Below are positions 33,166 to 44,358 of a DNA stretch of 64,000 nt, in pieces. The stretch comes from Turbatrix aceti (lineage: Eukaryota; Nematoda; Chromadorea; Rhabditida; Panagrolaimidae). The stretch is taken from NCBI GenBank assembly GCA_963969345.1, contig OZ017767.1, positions 5,608,739 through 5,672,738 of the forward strand, written 5' to 3'. The notes under the pieces were generated by a model. It was given only the letters and a program-made list of their open reading frames with translations, had not been told where the DNA came from and did no database searches. The first letter of the stretch is position 1. Each line of letters starts with the position of its first letter. The translations under genes and the position numbers were made by a program.

Positions 33166-36100
33166 TTAGACGTCGTCGCGTTTCCCAGAACAGAAATACG
33201 CCCTACCGGTGCTTGAGAGCGGCAGAGCGACAAGGAGCGCGGGAACGAGCACCGTGGCCTGCACGACGCCGACGACGGTGGCGATTAAGACGATCAGCGC
33301 GTTGATGCGATAGATCGGGACGGGCGTAGCAAGCACCGGCAGCGTCAGAAGCAGCGCCAGAGGCACCAGCCTCGCGGCAAGGCAGCAGAGACGCTGCAGC
33401 GTCGCCCGCAGACGCTGTTTGTCTTCGACGTGGGCCGCGTACTCGTTGACTGCCGTCAGGATGAGGGTATTGCCGATGAGCTGACAAAAGACAAGCGTAG
33501 GCACGATGAAGATGTCCAGATGGATGTCGAAGAAAAATATGAAGCCGTACAAAGCTGAAAATTTTGGTTGATGAACCAAGTAACACTTTTTTTCGCTATT
33601 ATGTTACTTTTGCGATGGCCTTCCAAATCGAAGTAACATTTTTGTGCGCTATTTTATTACTTTTGGATTACCTTCCAAATTGAAATAATATCTTTTTTCG
33701 CTATTTTGTTACTTTTAGACGGTTATTTTTAAAATAAAAAATAATTTTTTTGCCATTACGTTATTTTTGAACCGATTTCTAACAATAAATTTCCAAAAGC
33801 ATCAAAACACCTACCAAGAGCGTTGACGACGGAAAAGGCGGCCACGACGCAGGCGCTGGCAAAGTTGTGTCCCAAAATGAACGCCAGAACAGCTGTGCCG
33901 AGAACTATGATCACGGCTGGTCGCAGAACGTTTTCTGGCACGGCAAGGATCATGTCGACGGTCTCGCTGTCTGTGTCGAAGGCCACCGTTTCAAAACGAG
34001 GATATTTCCGCAGAATCTCCCGACACCGGGTGAGGAGGCTGACTTTTCCCTCGAGAGTCGTGAAACCGCCGTAGGTGACCATTACCAGCATTTTGTCAAT
34101 TGTGACTTTCTTGCTAAAACGTAACTTTTTTTGGCACGCCGTGCAAAATATATCGGAGGAAAGAAACCCACGTTTTCTGATCAATGTGATAACGGACGCC
34201 GTCCTGCCACGCGCTGTACGGCTCGTCCGAGATGAAACGCTCGAACGCGCTCATGTTGATCGCAGGCAGGTGTTCTTTGTGGTAGTCAACGTCAAATTTG
34301 TCATTGAGGTAGTCAATGAGCCACATAAGATTGGTTTCCGGACCGAGGGCGTCGGGGAACGACTCCAGCTCCGAGATCATTTCCTAAAATCACCGGGAGA
34401 TAATTTTTTGCTTCGACAATCACCTGGATAACTTACCCGGAACGGGAGAAATTCATCGCTGCGCGTAAAGTCAGGTGGTCGGTTGACGATGAACATAACC
34501 TGATGGAAGTCGTGCCAGACGTGGTTTTCCATGAATTGGAAGGCTCTGATGGAAGGAGAGTGCTCCGGCAACAACTTTTTCAGGTCCATCGAGTTGCTTC
34601 GATGATGCAGGCCGTACAACACCGGTAAAAGAACGCCAAGAACGAAAAAGCAGCCGACAATTGCTTTTCCAACAGCAGAATCCAGAAACCGGGCATAGGG
34701 ATCGGTGAATCGGCTGCTGACGGCCGTTTTGATCACGCGGAGGGGTTTGAAATTCTCTCCAGTAGCCCGGTTGCTGACCCTACTCGCTGTGGACTGCTTC
34801 GTGGCCATCGCAGCCTTCGGAGCGGTAAGCACGATGACCGGACAGGTAACAAAGAGCTGGAAGATGGTCTGGTACACGCAGGTGACGGAGAAGGCGAGTA
34901 ACACCGCCCGGAACTGCGGGACGGCAAAGAAAGCCGCCACGGGCAGTCCGGCGGCAGCGACGGCCAGACTGGGCAGAACGACGAACGAGAGACGATCGAA
35001 CAGCAGGCCCAGACACTCATCCTTCCCGGGCCGCAGATACGAGCTTGTTCGGCACAGCGCCTTGCCAGGAGATTCTGGAGCCACGGGGGCGTTCTTCGCC
35101 AAGCCTGCGGAAATTTGGAGCCATGAATCGAAGATCTGGTACAGCACGATGGCGTTGAGGAGAAAGGCAATGCCGACGAGGGGCGAGATGGCGAATGGCG
35201 TCCCGACAGCGAGTCCCATGAGGCCTATGGCACCCACGCCGGCCACGACTGACAGGACAGTGAGCAAGATGGCCAGAAAAGCCCAGCCAAGCGCCAGGCA
35301 CATTGTATGGCCGATGACCGCTGCTCCGAGAGAGCAGGTAAGTACAAAGGCCAGCACGGCCAGCACCAGGCCCAGCGCGATCAGACGATAGCATTTTTCT
35401 GCGCCGCCGCGAATCTCGTCTTCGACCGGCCGGGTTCCGTGGAGAACAATGTCGATCTTCGCGTTGGGGTTCGCGTTGTGTTCTGAGACGGCTCTGAAAG
35501 ACAGTTTCCTTATTTGTTAAAGCCTAGATTTTTGAGCTCACCTGGCGACTTTCCGATCAAGCTCCCGAAGATACTCTGCCTGCTGCGGGGTATCGATGAG
35601 CACGGTGTAGTAGAACACCATCAGTTTAGAGCCAAGCAGCTGGCCGGATTCACTCACGTTCCGCTTGAAAATGTACTTTCCGACGTTGACCTTGTACGCC
35701 CAGACGTCGTAAACCGGATACCGGGGATAGATCAAAAACGGCGGCGCAGTCATGACTTTGACGAGGAGTCCGTTGATGTCGCAGAAGGGATGGCAGACGT
35801 TCTGGAAGGTCAGCGACGGGCCAAAAGTGGCATTTCGCGATATGAACTCCGCCATATCGTTGAGTTCCTGGAATTCGCCGGCATCCAGCATGTTGCCCGC
35901 GTGGTGCCGTGGCACACCGAATATGGCGAGGTACCATGGAGACGCCGATGTCTGAAACCGAACAAATTGGGAAAATTAAGGATAAGTCGAAGTCAAACGA
36001 CCTACGTTGGAATGAAAAAACTCCCGTTGAACGGCAACTTCGTTGCGAGAAGGCGCGTCGAGTCGCGTAAAATCTGAATCAAGACCAAGACGAAGTTCGA

Positions 36101-36542
36101 CCCTGAAAATCAGTGATTCTGTTTTTTTTTACAACCGATTATCAGACAAAAAATATTTGATCAAAAGGGAAAAGGGTTGATAAGTCGCGGAATTTTAACA
36201 GCTAACAGCTCGTTGTTGTAGGTCCATGCGAGAGCTCAGAGTTCGACCGGTTCCAAAGGTCGTATTGCTTGCAGCCTGACGCATTCCAGACTGGTGACAA
36301 GCCTCATTTTTTGTTGATATCAACAACAAAAAAGGCTGCATGATGCAGCCCGGGCAAACGTGTTGGATGGGAGCAAAATTTATTTATTGCATGGGAAAAA
36401 CGACTGCACAAAATGTGAAAACTCACCGAAAAAGCCCGTAAAAAGGGGGCAAGAAGAGCACAACGCTCAGCAAAATGAATAATTTGGGGTTCCGAGCAAC
36501 AACGGCACCCAGCCAACTGAACGCCGTGGACTCGGACGGCAT
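33166..36542 (-). CDS. Patched-related (PTR / RND-type) membrane protein, divergent
   Basis: Exons 36542-36427, 36102-36006, 35951-35542, 35493-34437, 34383-34172, 34113-33815 and 33554-33166 join in phase to 859 residues. TM1 is near the start (LFILLSVVLFLPPFYGLF), then a large loop. A sterol-sensing-like bundle follows (LALGLVLAVLAFVLTCSLGAAV; LTVLSVVAGVGAIGLMGLAVGTPFAISPLVGIAFLL, read in pieces). A second TM (CFFVLGVLLPVLYGL) opens the second half, then a second large loop (MISELESFPDALGPETN) and a final bundle. Repeat architecture and the PFAISPLVGIAF block match patched-related proteins, which act in nematode cuticle, lipid and morphogenesis processes. The permease signature normally GxxxD after this block reads LLNAIVL, with no Asp. 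Start chosen at MPSEST because TM1 follows directly. Confidence 0.8.
33578..33775. repeat. Minisatellite of about 53-bp units, each able to fold
   Basis: Units start at 33578 (53 bp), 33631 (52 bp) and 33683, with a decayed fourth. Each begins AAGTAACA-like and contains CGCTATT and (T)GTTACTTTT, so the ends of the first half are inverted repeats (AAGTAAC..GTTACTT). It lies in the last intron (33555-33814) of the patched-related gene. Confidence 0.75.
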
Positions 36543-38147
36543 CTCGGAGGGCGAGAAGCACCTGAAAGAGAGCGAACGATGGAGTGAGTCGAAGGTCAAA
36601 AAAAGACGCAGACTGAAGCGGCGAATCCTCACGGCGACAAACGCGAATAGAAAAGCTTTCGTGTCAGTCTCGGAGCTTATCAGCGCCCCGCTTGATAACG
36701 CCAGATGTTGGTTGTATACCACACACCCAACAAGGCCAGGAGGGAGGCTTAGCTAGGTGTAGTGTGATCGGGTGGACAGCCAGGCCAAGCCGTCTGCCGG
36801 GGGAGGCGAGAGAGTAAACAATCACGTAGTTCGTCCCCCTAGGAAGGGCAGAGCAAGGCACACGCGATAGATAGATACACCAAGTGGTTACAAACAAGCG
36901 AGGCCAGGCCAATTGCTTTTCAGCACCTCTTTATCGGCCCGGCCGACAACAGACAACAAAATTCAGCAGAAAATTGAATTTTGGAAGCAAAGCGCGTGAG
37001 GATGTTCACGCGGCACCATCAACAGCATCATCACCCCCTCCAAAAGTCACCTGTGCGTGCGGGGTGCGTCATCCCTCCCCAGATGAATGGATGGGCAACG
37101 AGGACAATGGAGGGTGGCTTTGGGCCGTGCTCGTCACCGCACCGGATCACGTTCATCGCCCGTCGATCCTTGCAGGCGGTTTGACGGCCACGGTCCGATC
37201 GTCCGATCACGCCGGTACGTACGGTGAAGCAGGGCAGGGCAGGACGATAAGGACGCGTGACTGACTGACTGACAGGTGTCTGTCTCGTCGGTCAAAGAAG
37301 AATCACAATCAGAAACGACGGTCATGAACCACACGACCAACAGCTTCGAGCTCGAGTGGTTGGTTGGTTGGTTGGTGGTTCGGACCGTGGTGGTGCTTCT
37401 TGAAACAAACCAGGCCGCCACGAGGGTCCGTCCGCGACCAGACCAGACCGCCTTTCTTTTTGTTACTCCTTTTATCTTGATTGGGGGCGATGAAGCTTGG
37501 GGCTAGACGATCGCAAAGCCATTTTTCATCCTCCTGACACTGACAGTTGGTCGAGTGTCCTCCTCGCATTCATGATCGGCGTCGCGATGAGAAGCAAGCG
37601 GTTGTTGTCTGATTATTACCTAAACCGCTGCGCTCCACAAAAATCCCCTCGAGGTGACTCAAAATCGATCGTTGCACTTATTAGTTAGCCCGTTCGTTGC
37701 AATTTCCCGGGAAATCGATTGTTATCTCCATCCCCTGAAGAAATGAGTCCAAAAAACGAAAAAAAGCACATTGAACACAGCTGACCGAGCTGAGCTGCAA
37801 GTCAGCCGGCCAGGTCCGCATCCATCCTTCAAAACAGCCTCTCGAGGCGCTTGCTCACTCGCGTTCCCCCCTCTTCCAACAGTGCTATCAATTTTGCACT
37901 CTGGCTGCTTTCAAAAATAGGCTTCCTTTTTTTTGATCGCCGCTAAAAACGCGTTTCGCATGATGGAGCATGCGAGCAACCTGCGGCAAACTTTCCGATC
38001 TCTTCGAAAAAGCGCGCGCAAATAAGCGTTTGTTTTTGATTCCGTCCGTTCGATTCTGTTTTCTGTGATTTCTTATCGCACTAATTTTGGTACTATATAT
38101 GTTCCCATGTGTCTTTACCAATCGGCATTCGTCTGACCTAACCAGCC
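36543..38147. other. Intergenic between divergent genes; no gene recognised
   Basis: Contains a TGGT/TTGG tandem run at about 37358-37380 and TGAC repeats at 37259-37273. It should hold the promoters of the patched-related and PrimPol genes. Confidence 0.4.
38094..38100 (+). promoter_or_regulatory. TATA-like element upstream of PrimPol
   Basis: tatatat, 48-54 bases before the PrimPol ATG at 38148. Position is plausible for a short 5'UTR, but AT-rich words are common here. Confidence 0.25.
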
Positions 38148-39959
38148 ATGGATATTGAAAACGCGGTCCGGCAGCAGTATAACGTCTTCCACAAGCAGGT
38201 GGATGCGTTCGAGTACCAGAAGAAATCTTACCCCGATGGCCGGCCGTTCTCGTTCGAAATGCCGAATCCCTACATGACACAGGGTAGGCGGAAGTTCATC
38301 ATTGCGAGGGTGCCTGAGTTTTGGAATTGGTATAAAAATTTCTACGATCAGCCACGGCACTTCTACGAGATGATCCAGGAAGGCGTGCCTGCGAGGCTCT
38401 ACTTTGACCTCGAATACGAACTCGATCAGAACCCCGACATCGTCGCAAGGGACGCGATCACCGGCTTCGTAGGGCTGGTTTGTGAGTTGCTGAACCGCAA
38501 ATTCAAAATCGAAATCGACGCCCGCGCATTTCATTTTCTGGATTCGACGACGGAGACCAAATTCAGCATGCACGCGGTCGTTCATCTCCCCGGAGGGCAC
38601 CTTTTTCCGTCAAATACCTCGATGCGAGGCTTCATCAACGATCTCATGACCCTCATGTACACGAGGGGCGTCGGCGTCGTCCAGAAAGACGGCCACGAAG
38701 CTCTCATCTGCGATCCTGCTGTTTACACCAAAAATCGGTCTTTCCGCATTTTTCTCTCCTCCAAATGCGGCAAGAAGTATAAACTTAAGCTGAGGAAGGA
38801 CAACATTTTTTACACGACCGAACCCACCGAGGAACAGGTAAGCGTCCTTTTTTTTGAAAATTTTTTGGATATAAAAATTACAATTTTAACAATTTCAGAT
38901 TTTCCTGGATTCCCTGGTCACGCCGATCGACTGGCGAAACTGCCCGTTGCTCGACGCCCCCGAGGACCCCCGTCTGGTCTTGAAGCGAAATCGTGGGCCT
39001 CCGGTGGCTTCTGGAGAAGGAAAAACGGGCACGCTGATGACTTTTCTGCGGCAACCGGCGAGGGATGTCGAGATCATAGACAACGGCGGCGGTCCGTCAC
39101 CTGCCTTTCCCTTGCTCAGCCAATTCATCATAGACTTCAACAAGAAATACAACGCTGCGGTCGCAATTCGGAACTGGACGCTGCTGCGGGTTTCGAGCAA
39201 GGGCAGCTTCCGACTTCAATTCCAGCTCAACAACTGCCGGTATTGTTTCAACCTCCTCCGCGAGCACAAATCGAACAATGTATTCTGGACCGTTGTCCTC
39301 GATGCTGGGTACATGTATCAAAGGTGCTTTGACTACGATTGCAGCGCGTTCCAGTCGAATGACTTTCCTTTGCCTGAGGAAGTCTCCAACGAAGCTTACG
39401 CGCAGCTCGGTGGGTTTTTGGAACATTTGAGGCAATATTTGACGATTTATGTTTCAGAAAAGTTAACCGCCGACCATAAACCGAAGTCCATCGACCTTGA
39501 CGATTCTTTCTGGAGCTCCCAGGTAGATCGCGACTTTCAGATTTACCAGCACGAACTCAAGAAACCCAAGAAACGCGTCCTCGCCGAGCGAAATGCCGAA
39601 CACGACGACGATGTCATCGTCATTGATCCTGCACCGTTGCTGGCGAAAAGACAGCGATCCAGCATCGTTGGCATCAACGATTCCTTCTTCTCCCCGACGG
39701 TAGGGTGATTATCCTTTCGGGAGCAGTGTATTTATTCAAGTTTGGATTTCAGGTCGAAAAAAACACGCTCTCAGCGGTGGAATCGATGGCTCCGAAGAAG
39801 ACGACGACGCCCAAGAGTACCCCGAAGCGCTCTCCTCCGATTCCACGCATCGCTGCACGCAGCCAGGATCAGTTGACGTTGGATCAAGTTTTTATCACAG
39901 CCAGAAAGTCCTCCGATGCCCCGCCCCCGCCTGTGTTCATTGATCTCACTGACGAGTAA
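38148..39959 (+). CDS. primpol: PrimPol, archaeo-eukaryotic primase-polymerase
   Basis: Exons 38148-38837, 38899-39409, 39458-39699 and 39753-39959 give 549 residues. AEP motifs: I, RLYFDLEYE with metal ligands D87 and E89; II, KFSMH (S140, H142); III, CDPAVYTKNRSFRI with D189 and the nucleotide-binding KNR. The UL52-type zinc knuckle is C346, H353, C373, C378, spaced 7, 20 and 5 residues, exactly as in human PrimPol (C419, H426, C446, C451). The enzyme reprimes stalled forks and can copy damaged DNA, in nucleus and mitochondria. The tail carries VIVIDP and a terminal VFIDLTDE, both like SUMO-interaction motifs, and QLTLDQVF, a PIP-box-like motif. Intron 39410-39457 is 48 nt, open in frame, so its retention would add 16 residues. 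C. elegans is reported to lack PrimPol. Confidence 0.95.
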
Positions 39960-40274
39960 CAACTTTTTACTGTACTTCTTTTTTGGTTTTTGGTAGTAAC
40001 AATTTTCGCTTTGAAGGTTTACGGTTCAATTAGGTAAATAACGTTCATTTTTATGCGTTCATCAACTTTTAACCGGGTTTTGCCCCTGACGAGTCCCATT
40101 TTTGTTGGCAAAAATTTGTTAATTCAATTTTACAATTGTTTCCACGTGAAAACGAAAATGACTCTTCATTCATTAAGACGACGGTTAAATATTTAATTTA
40201 ACCATAGCACTTTTCTGCTCTGACACAGGGAAAGAAAGAAGCGAGAAAAACATGGAGCATTGGACGTAGGCGGC
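39960..40274. other. Short convergent intergenic segment
   Basis: About 315 bp, AT-rich, between the 3' ends of PrimPol and EHBP1. Nothing else seen. Confidence 0.5.
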
Positions 40275-43200
40275 TTAGTTCGTCGCCGTCGACGACTTGA
40301 ACCACTGCATGAGTCTCTGGGAAGTGTTGAGGGGTTCCTGCGAGCCTCGTTGGAAATTCTTGGATCTCTGTAGCGTTCGTCGTCCCAATTCTGCGCTTTC
40401 CTCTTCCCTAAAAGGTTGAAACTGTTCTAAACGACGTTCAAATCAAAATGGTCACAAAAACTCACTCAATTTCCTTCTCTGCGAGCTGGAGAGCCAGATC
40501 ATTTTTCTTATCGATGTTGGCTTGGTATTCCTTCATTAGAGCGTTGATCTGCTCTTGTTTCTCTTCTTCTGTCAGTGCCGGGTCTAAATTATCCATTCAG
40601 ACATATTTTCGCTTCAGGAACTCACCGTTGGTTGCTGCGACCTGCGCGACCGCTGCCTGCACTCGGATGAGTTCTTTTTCGACATCGTGGAGGTCGATGT
40701 TGATGTTCAGGTAATCCTGGTACCTCACAAGTCGATCACGCTCGTTCGTCAGCTCGATGTGCTTCGAGAAATTCTTCTCGTAATCAGCCGAGTTCGCTTC
40801 GAACTTTTGCAGGTTTTCAAGGATGTGTTTGTCGAGTTTTTCGAGTTCCTCCAGGCGCTCGGTGGTTTTCTGGATTTCCTTCGCGGCATCTTCTACCTGT
40901 ACGGATTTTTCAAATTCCGTCACAATCTTCCTCGTCGGAGTGGCGTTGACGTTGTCGAGCACAGTTCTGGTTGTTCGGGTAACGGTAACGGTATCAGGGT
41001 ACTGAAAAAACATTCGTTGCGTGAGCCAATTTTTGAAAAAAAAGAAACAAAGCACAGCAAAAGCCGAAACTGTTAAAATTAAACAAATTTTAAAAAATGC
41101 TGACTTTGGGTGAAACGAGGGAAGCGATGGTTTCTGCGAGTTCGGAGCTTCTCATGCTGCCGTACCGTCTGACACGGTCGAAGGCGGATGGCATCGATCC
41201 TGGAGGGGCATCGTGGGCGCTGTGGTACGACGTTGAAGGCTACAACAATCACGGGTCACAACACAACAAATCAAATCAAAAAACAGGAAACTTTCGCCCA
41301 AAAAGCGTCAGCGCCATCCAAGTCAAAAATGATTATAGAAAATCGAAAAATGCCACGTCAGACAGAGCAAAACCACCCACGACAACTGCCCACTTAAAAG
41401 TCAACTCACCGCTTGCGCAGCCTGGTCCCGGTCGTTGATCGAGTAGTCGGCATCTGAAAAAAAATCAGTTAGTATATTAAAAAATCATTGAAATTCGAAA
41501 ACAAGTGTGCAACAAGGACAAACATAGTTTACGGCTCTGTGAGGGCGAAGGCTGCGAAGACCGTGGCGCCGAGTAGTACCGGTATTTTTGTTGGTGTCCA
41601 CCGAAGCTACCTAAAATGTGCAAAACACACTAACAACCAACACGAACAACAACCACAAAACCACAATCAATCTAAATCAAGATGGGGTGAACATTCCTGT
41701 GCGTTCATAAAAATTTCAAAAATTTTCGAAACAGATAAAATGAACAAAATGAGCCCAATTTTGGGTACATTTAGAAAAATGGAGTCAAAAACGCTGTTAT
41801 TTGATAAAAAAAATCTAAATAACAAAATTTCCAAAAAATTCGTTCATAAACAAAAAATCGAATGTTCACCCCATCCCTGGTCAAAAACTAGCAACTGATG
41901 CCAAATCGACTCACCTTCAACGCCGCCAGCCGAATGAGGCCTTTCTTCCCCGCCAAACACCCCAGCAATCAACCGCCGAGCTTCTTCCTCACGTTTCCTC
42001 GCTTTCTCGTCATCTGTCATGTCGGGAGACGCAACGGGGACCGGCATAGACCTTCGAGATTGTCGGCGCGTCGGATCCAAACCGACAGCAGATGGGATAT
42101 CTCCATTCGAGCCGTTTTCAGCGGCCATAAGTTTTTCAAGGTCCCTCACCGACTGGTTGAGTGCCTTTTCCTGCTGCTCAAGGAGCTTCAGAGAATCGCG
42201 TCGAGACCGGGAAACGGGTGGGCAAGAGTCGACTTCGTCGCGAATAGAGAGAGATGAGCTGGATTCCACTGAGGCTGTTCTGGCGACCGGGGCAGGTGGA
42301 ACGTGGTTGTGATTGACACGCTCGGGTTCGACAGGTGGCTGTGGTTGCCTCAGACGCTCCATGTCCCGCATCACATTTTGTTCTGCTTCGCTGAGGCCGA
42401 TTATGGTAGAGAAACGGTACTCGGAAGTTCGGACATCGACGACCGGGGTCACCTCGGAGTCGCCCTGGAGAGCGGCCCGGAGGCTCAGGAGGTACGCAGT
42501 GATGGCACGCTCGTCTGGCATCGTGGTTAGCTCACCGGCATCCAGGGTACTGAAAAAAATGGAAAATGAGAGGTTTACGATTTTTCGAAAATCATTTTTT
42601 TTTAAAAAACGGAAAAAAAATTCAAAAATCAATTTTCCAAAAAACTGAAAAAAAATTCAAAAAGCATTTTTCCTAAAAAAGTATGATTTTGAGACGTTTT
42701 TGTGTCGGATCCATAAATTTTTTATAAAAATTAAAAAAAGGGAAATTTAGAAAAATTTATAAGAAAAAATAATTCGAAAAAATTTATTTTTGTATTTTTC
42801 TTTTTTTTTGCAAAAAAAAAATTCGAAATTTTTTTTTAATTTACAAAGCCCCGTGTCTCGATTTTTAGGCTGATTTTGTGCCTTGACAAAAAAAACTCAC
42901 GGTTGAACCCCCAGCGACCTGGCGGCAGCGAAAGCCTTATTGCAGTTGGCCACGCAGCCGGTCTTGGAGTGCGAATGATCGAGGTCATCAATAGGACCGA
43001 TGAGCGACGGATCGTAGCGATGGATGATCGCGCAGAAGGCGATTCCGGTGCGGAAGGACTTTGAAAGGTCGTTGATGCGGACCTGACGGTACTGCTTCGT
43101 GACTCGCTTGCACCACGCGAGAATGGACTCGTCCTTGATCGGGGTCGGCGGCGGAGGAGGAAGTTCCCTGAGGATTGTGGTGGGATCTTTCTGCGGGAGG

Positions 43201-44358
43201 GGGTGGTGGACTGGGGGCAGAGGCGGTGGCGGTTGTTGAGGATGTTGGGGCACGGCGGAAGGCGTAGGCTCCTCCGGCTCGCCCCAAGCGTGTCTCGCCG
43301 GGGGTGCGGGCACCGGTTTGACGATTTCAGCCGGGCATTCCTCCTCAACTTCGGCCCTCCACCTTTCGACCTCCCGGTGGATGTTTGCGGCTTCGGAAGC
43401 GACGACTGCGGAATCAAGGACGTCGGGAACAACGGCCGGGGCCGCAGTCGCGGATGTCCGGCGATCCGAGGCACTCGAAGTTAGACTGACCATGTCGTCA
43501 TCGGTTGCCTTGCCCTTGCGCAGGAGCGTGGATTCCAGCAGAAGGGACAGCGTGCACGATTCGATGCACTTGTTCAGGGGCTGCAGCTTGAGTTTCAACT
43601 CCGTTTTTAGAGTGGGGTCTTCGCTGACGAAGAACCGCATGTTCAGGGGAAGCGCGGCCAGGGGACGGTGCTTGTTTTTGGGGGTCATGCCTTCGACCAC
43701 CAGAGTCCATTCCTGAAGAAAACGCACAATTCAAGCGATCTGGCTATAAATTTTTCCGAACGTCGATCAGCCGTAATTTTTAACCTACAACGTGCCAAAA
43801 ATCGTCAAAAAATTCAAAAAAGCGATTTTAAATGATCGTAATTCTGCCAGAATTTTAGGTAAAAACTTTTTTTAGGAAAAGTAACTTTTTAGCAAATATT
43901 CATAAAAAAATTTCGGAAATTCCATGTTAAAACAAAAATTATAAAATCCAAGGTACATATTTCATCATAAAAACCAACCTTGTCATCAAACTGCTCGCTA
44001 CTCGGCTCCCTGAAGAGAGTAGTATCCAGACAAATGATGCCATCCTTCGCAACACCGGGCACGAGGTCATTTGAAGCCCAGACGACGAGCACTCGCTGGT
44101 CCTTGGACGCGCTGCGTTCCGGCACTTGGGGCTCGCATGTGTATCGCCTTTTTCTGCACAAAAAAAATTTAAAAAAAACATGACTATACCCTGGATGTCA
44201 GCCAAAAAAGCTCACCTGTGCATGAGGGCAACAACCAGCCTTTCGAAGCCATGCTCGTGGCCGGCGTAGTCAATTACAAGCTCACGGAGGTTGACTGTGA
44301 CGTTGAACTTGGACGCGTGATAGCCAGATCGCTTGATTCGGCGCCACACCATTGTCAT
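40275..44358 (-). CDS. ehbp-1: EH-domain-binding protein 1 (NT-C2, CH, bMERB)
   Basis: Exons 44358-44216, 44153-43979, 43712-42901, 42549-41915, 41453-41410, 41001-40626, 40583-40466 and 40407-40275 join in phase to 811 residues. The NT-C2 domain opens MTMVWRRIKRSGYHASKFNV and runs to about residue 165 (RKGKATDDDM). A Pro-rich linker follows. A calponin-homology domain is next (SILAWCKRVTKQYRQVRI...FCAIIHRYDPSLI), then a Ser/Arg linker with a coiled segment (LLEQQEKALNQSVRDLEKLM). The C-terminal half is a coiled-coil bMERB domain (EIQKTTERLEELEKLDKHIL, ERDRLVRYQDYLN), which binds Rab8/Rab10-type GTPases. EHBP1 links endocytic recycling to actin. No NPF motif was noticed. Only the first of two close ATGs (44358, 44352) is given. 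Symbol follows the C. elegans homologue. Confidence 0.93.

Noticed and set aside
38082..38097. 16-mer taattttggtactata shared with 63129-63144, both upstream of genes
   Set aside because: By simple count about one such 16-bp match is expected in 64 kb of AT-rich sequence, and distances to the start codons differ (about 50 against 170-200 bp).
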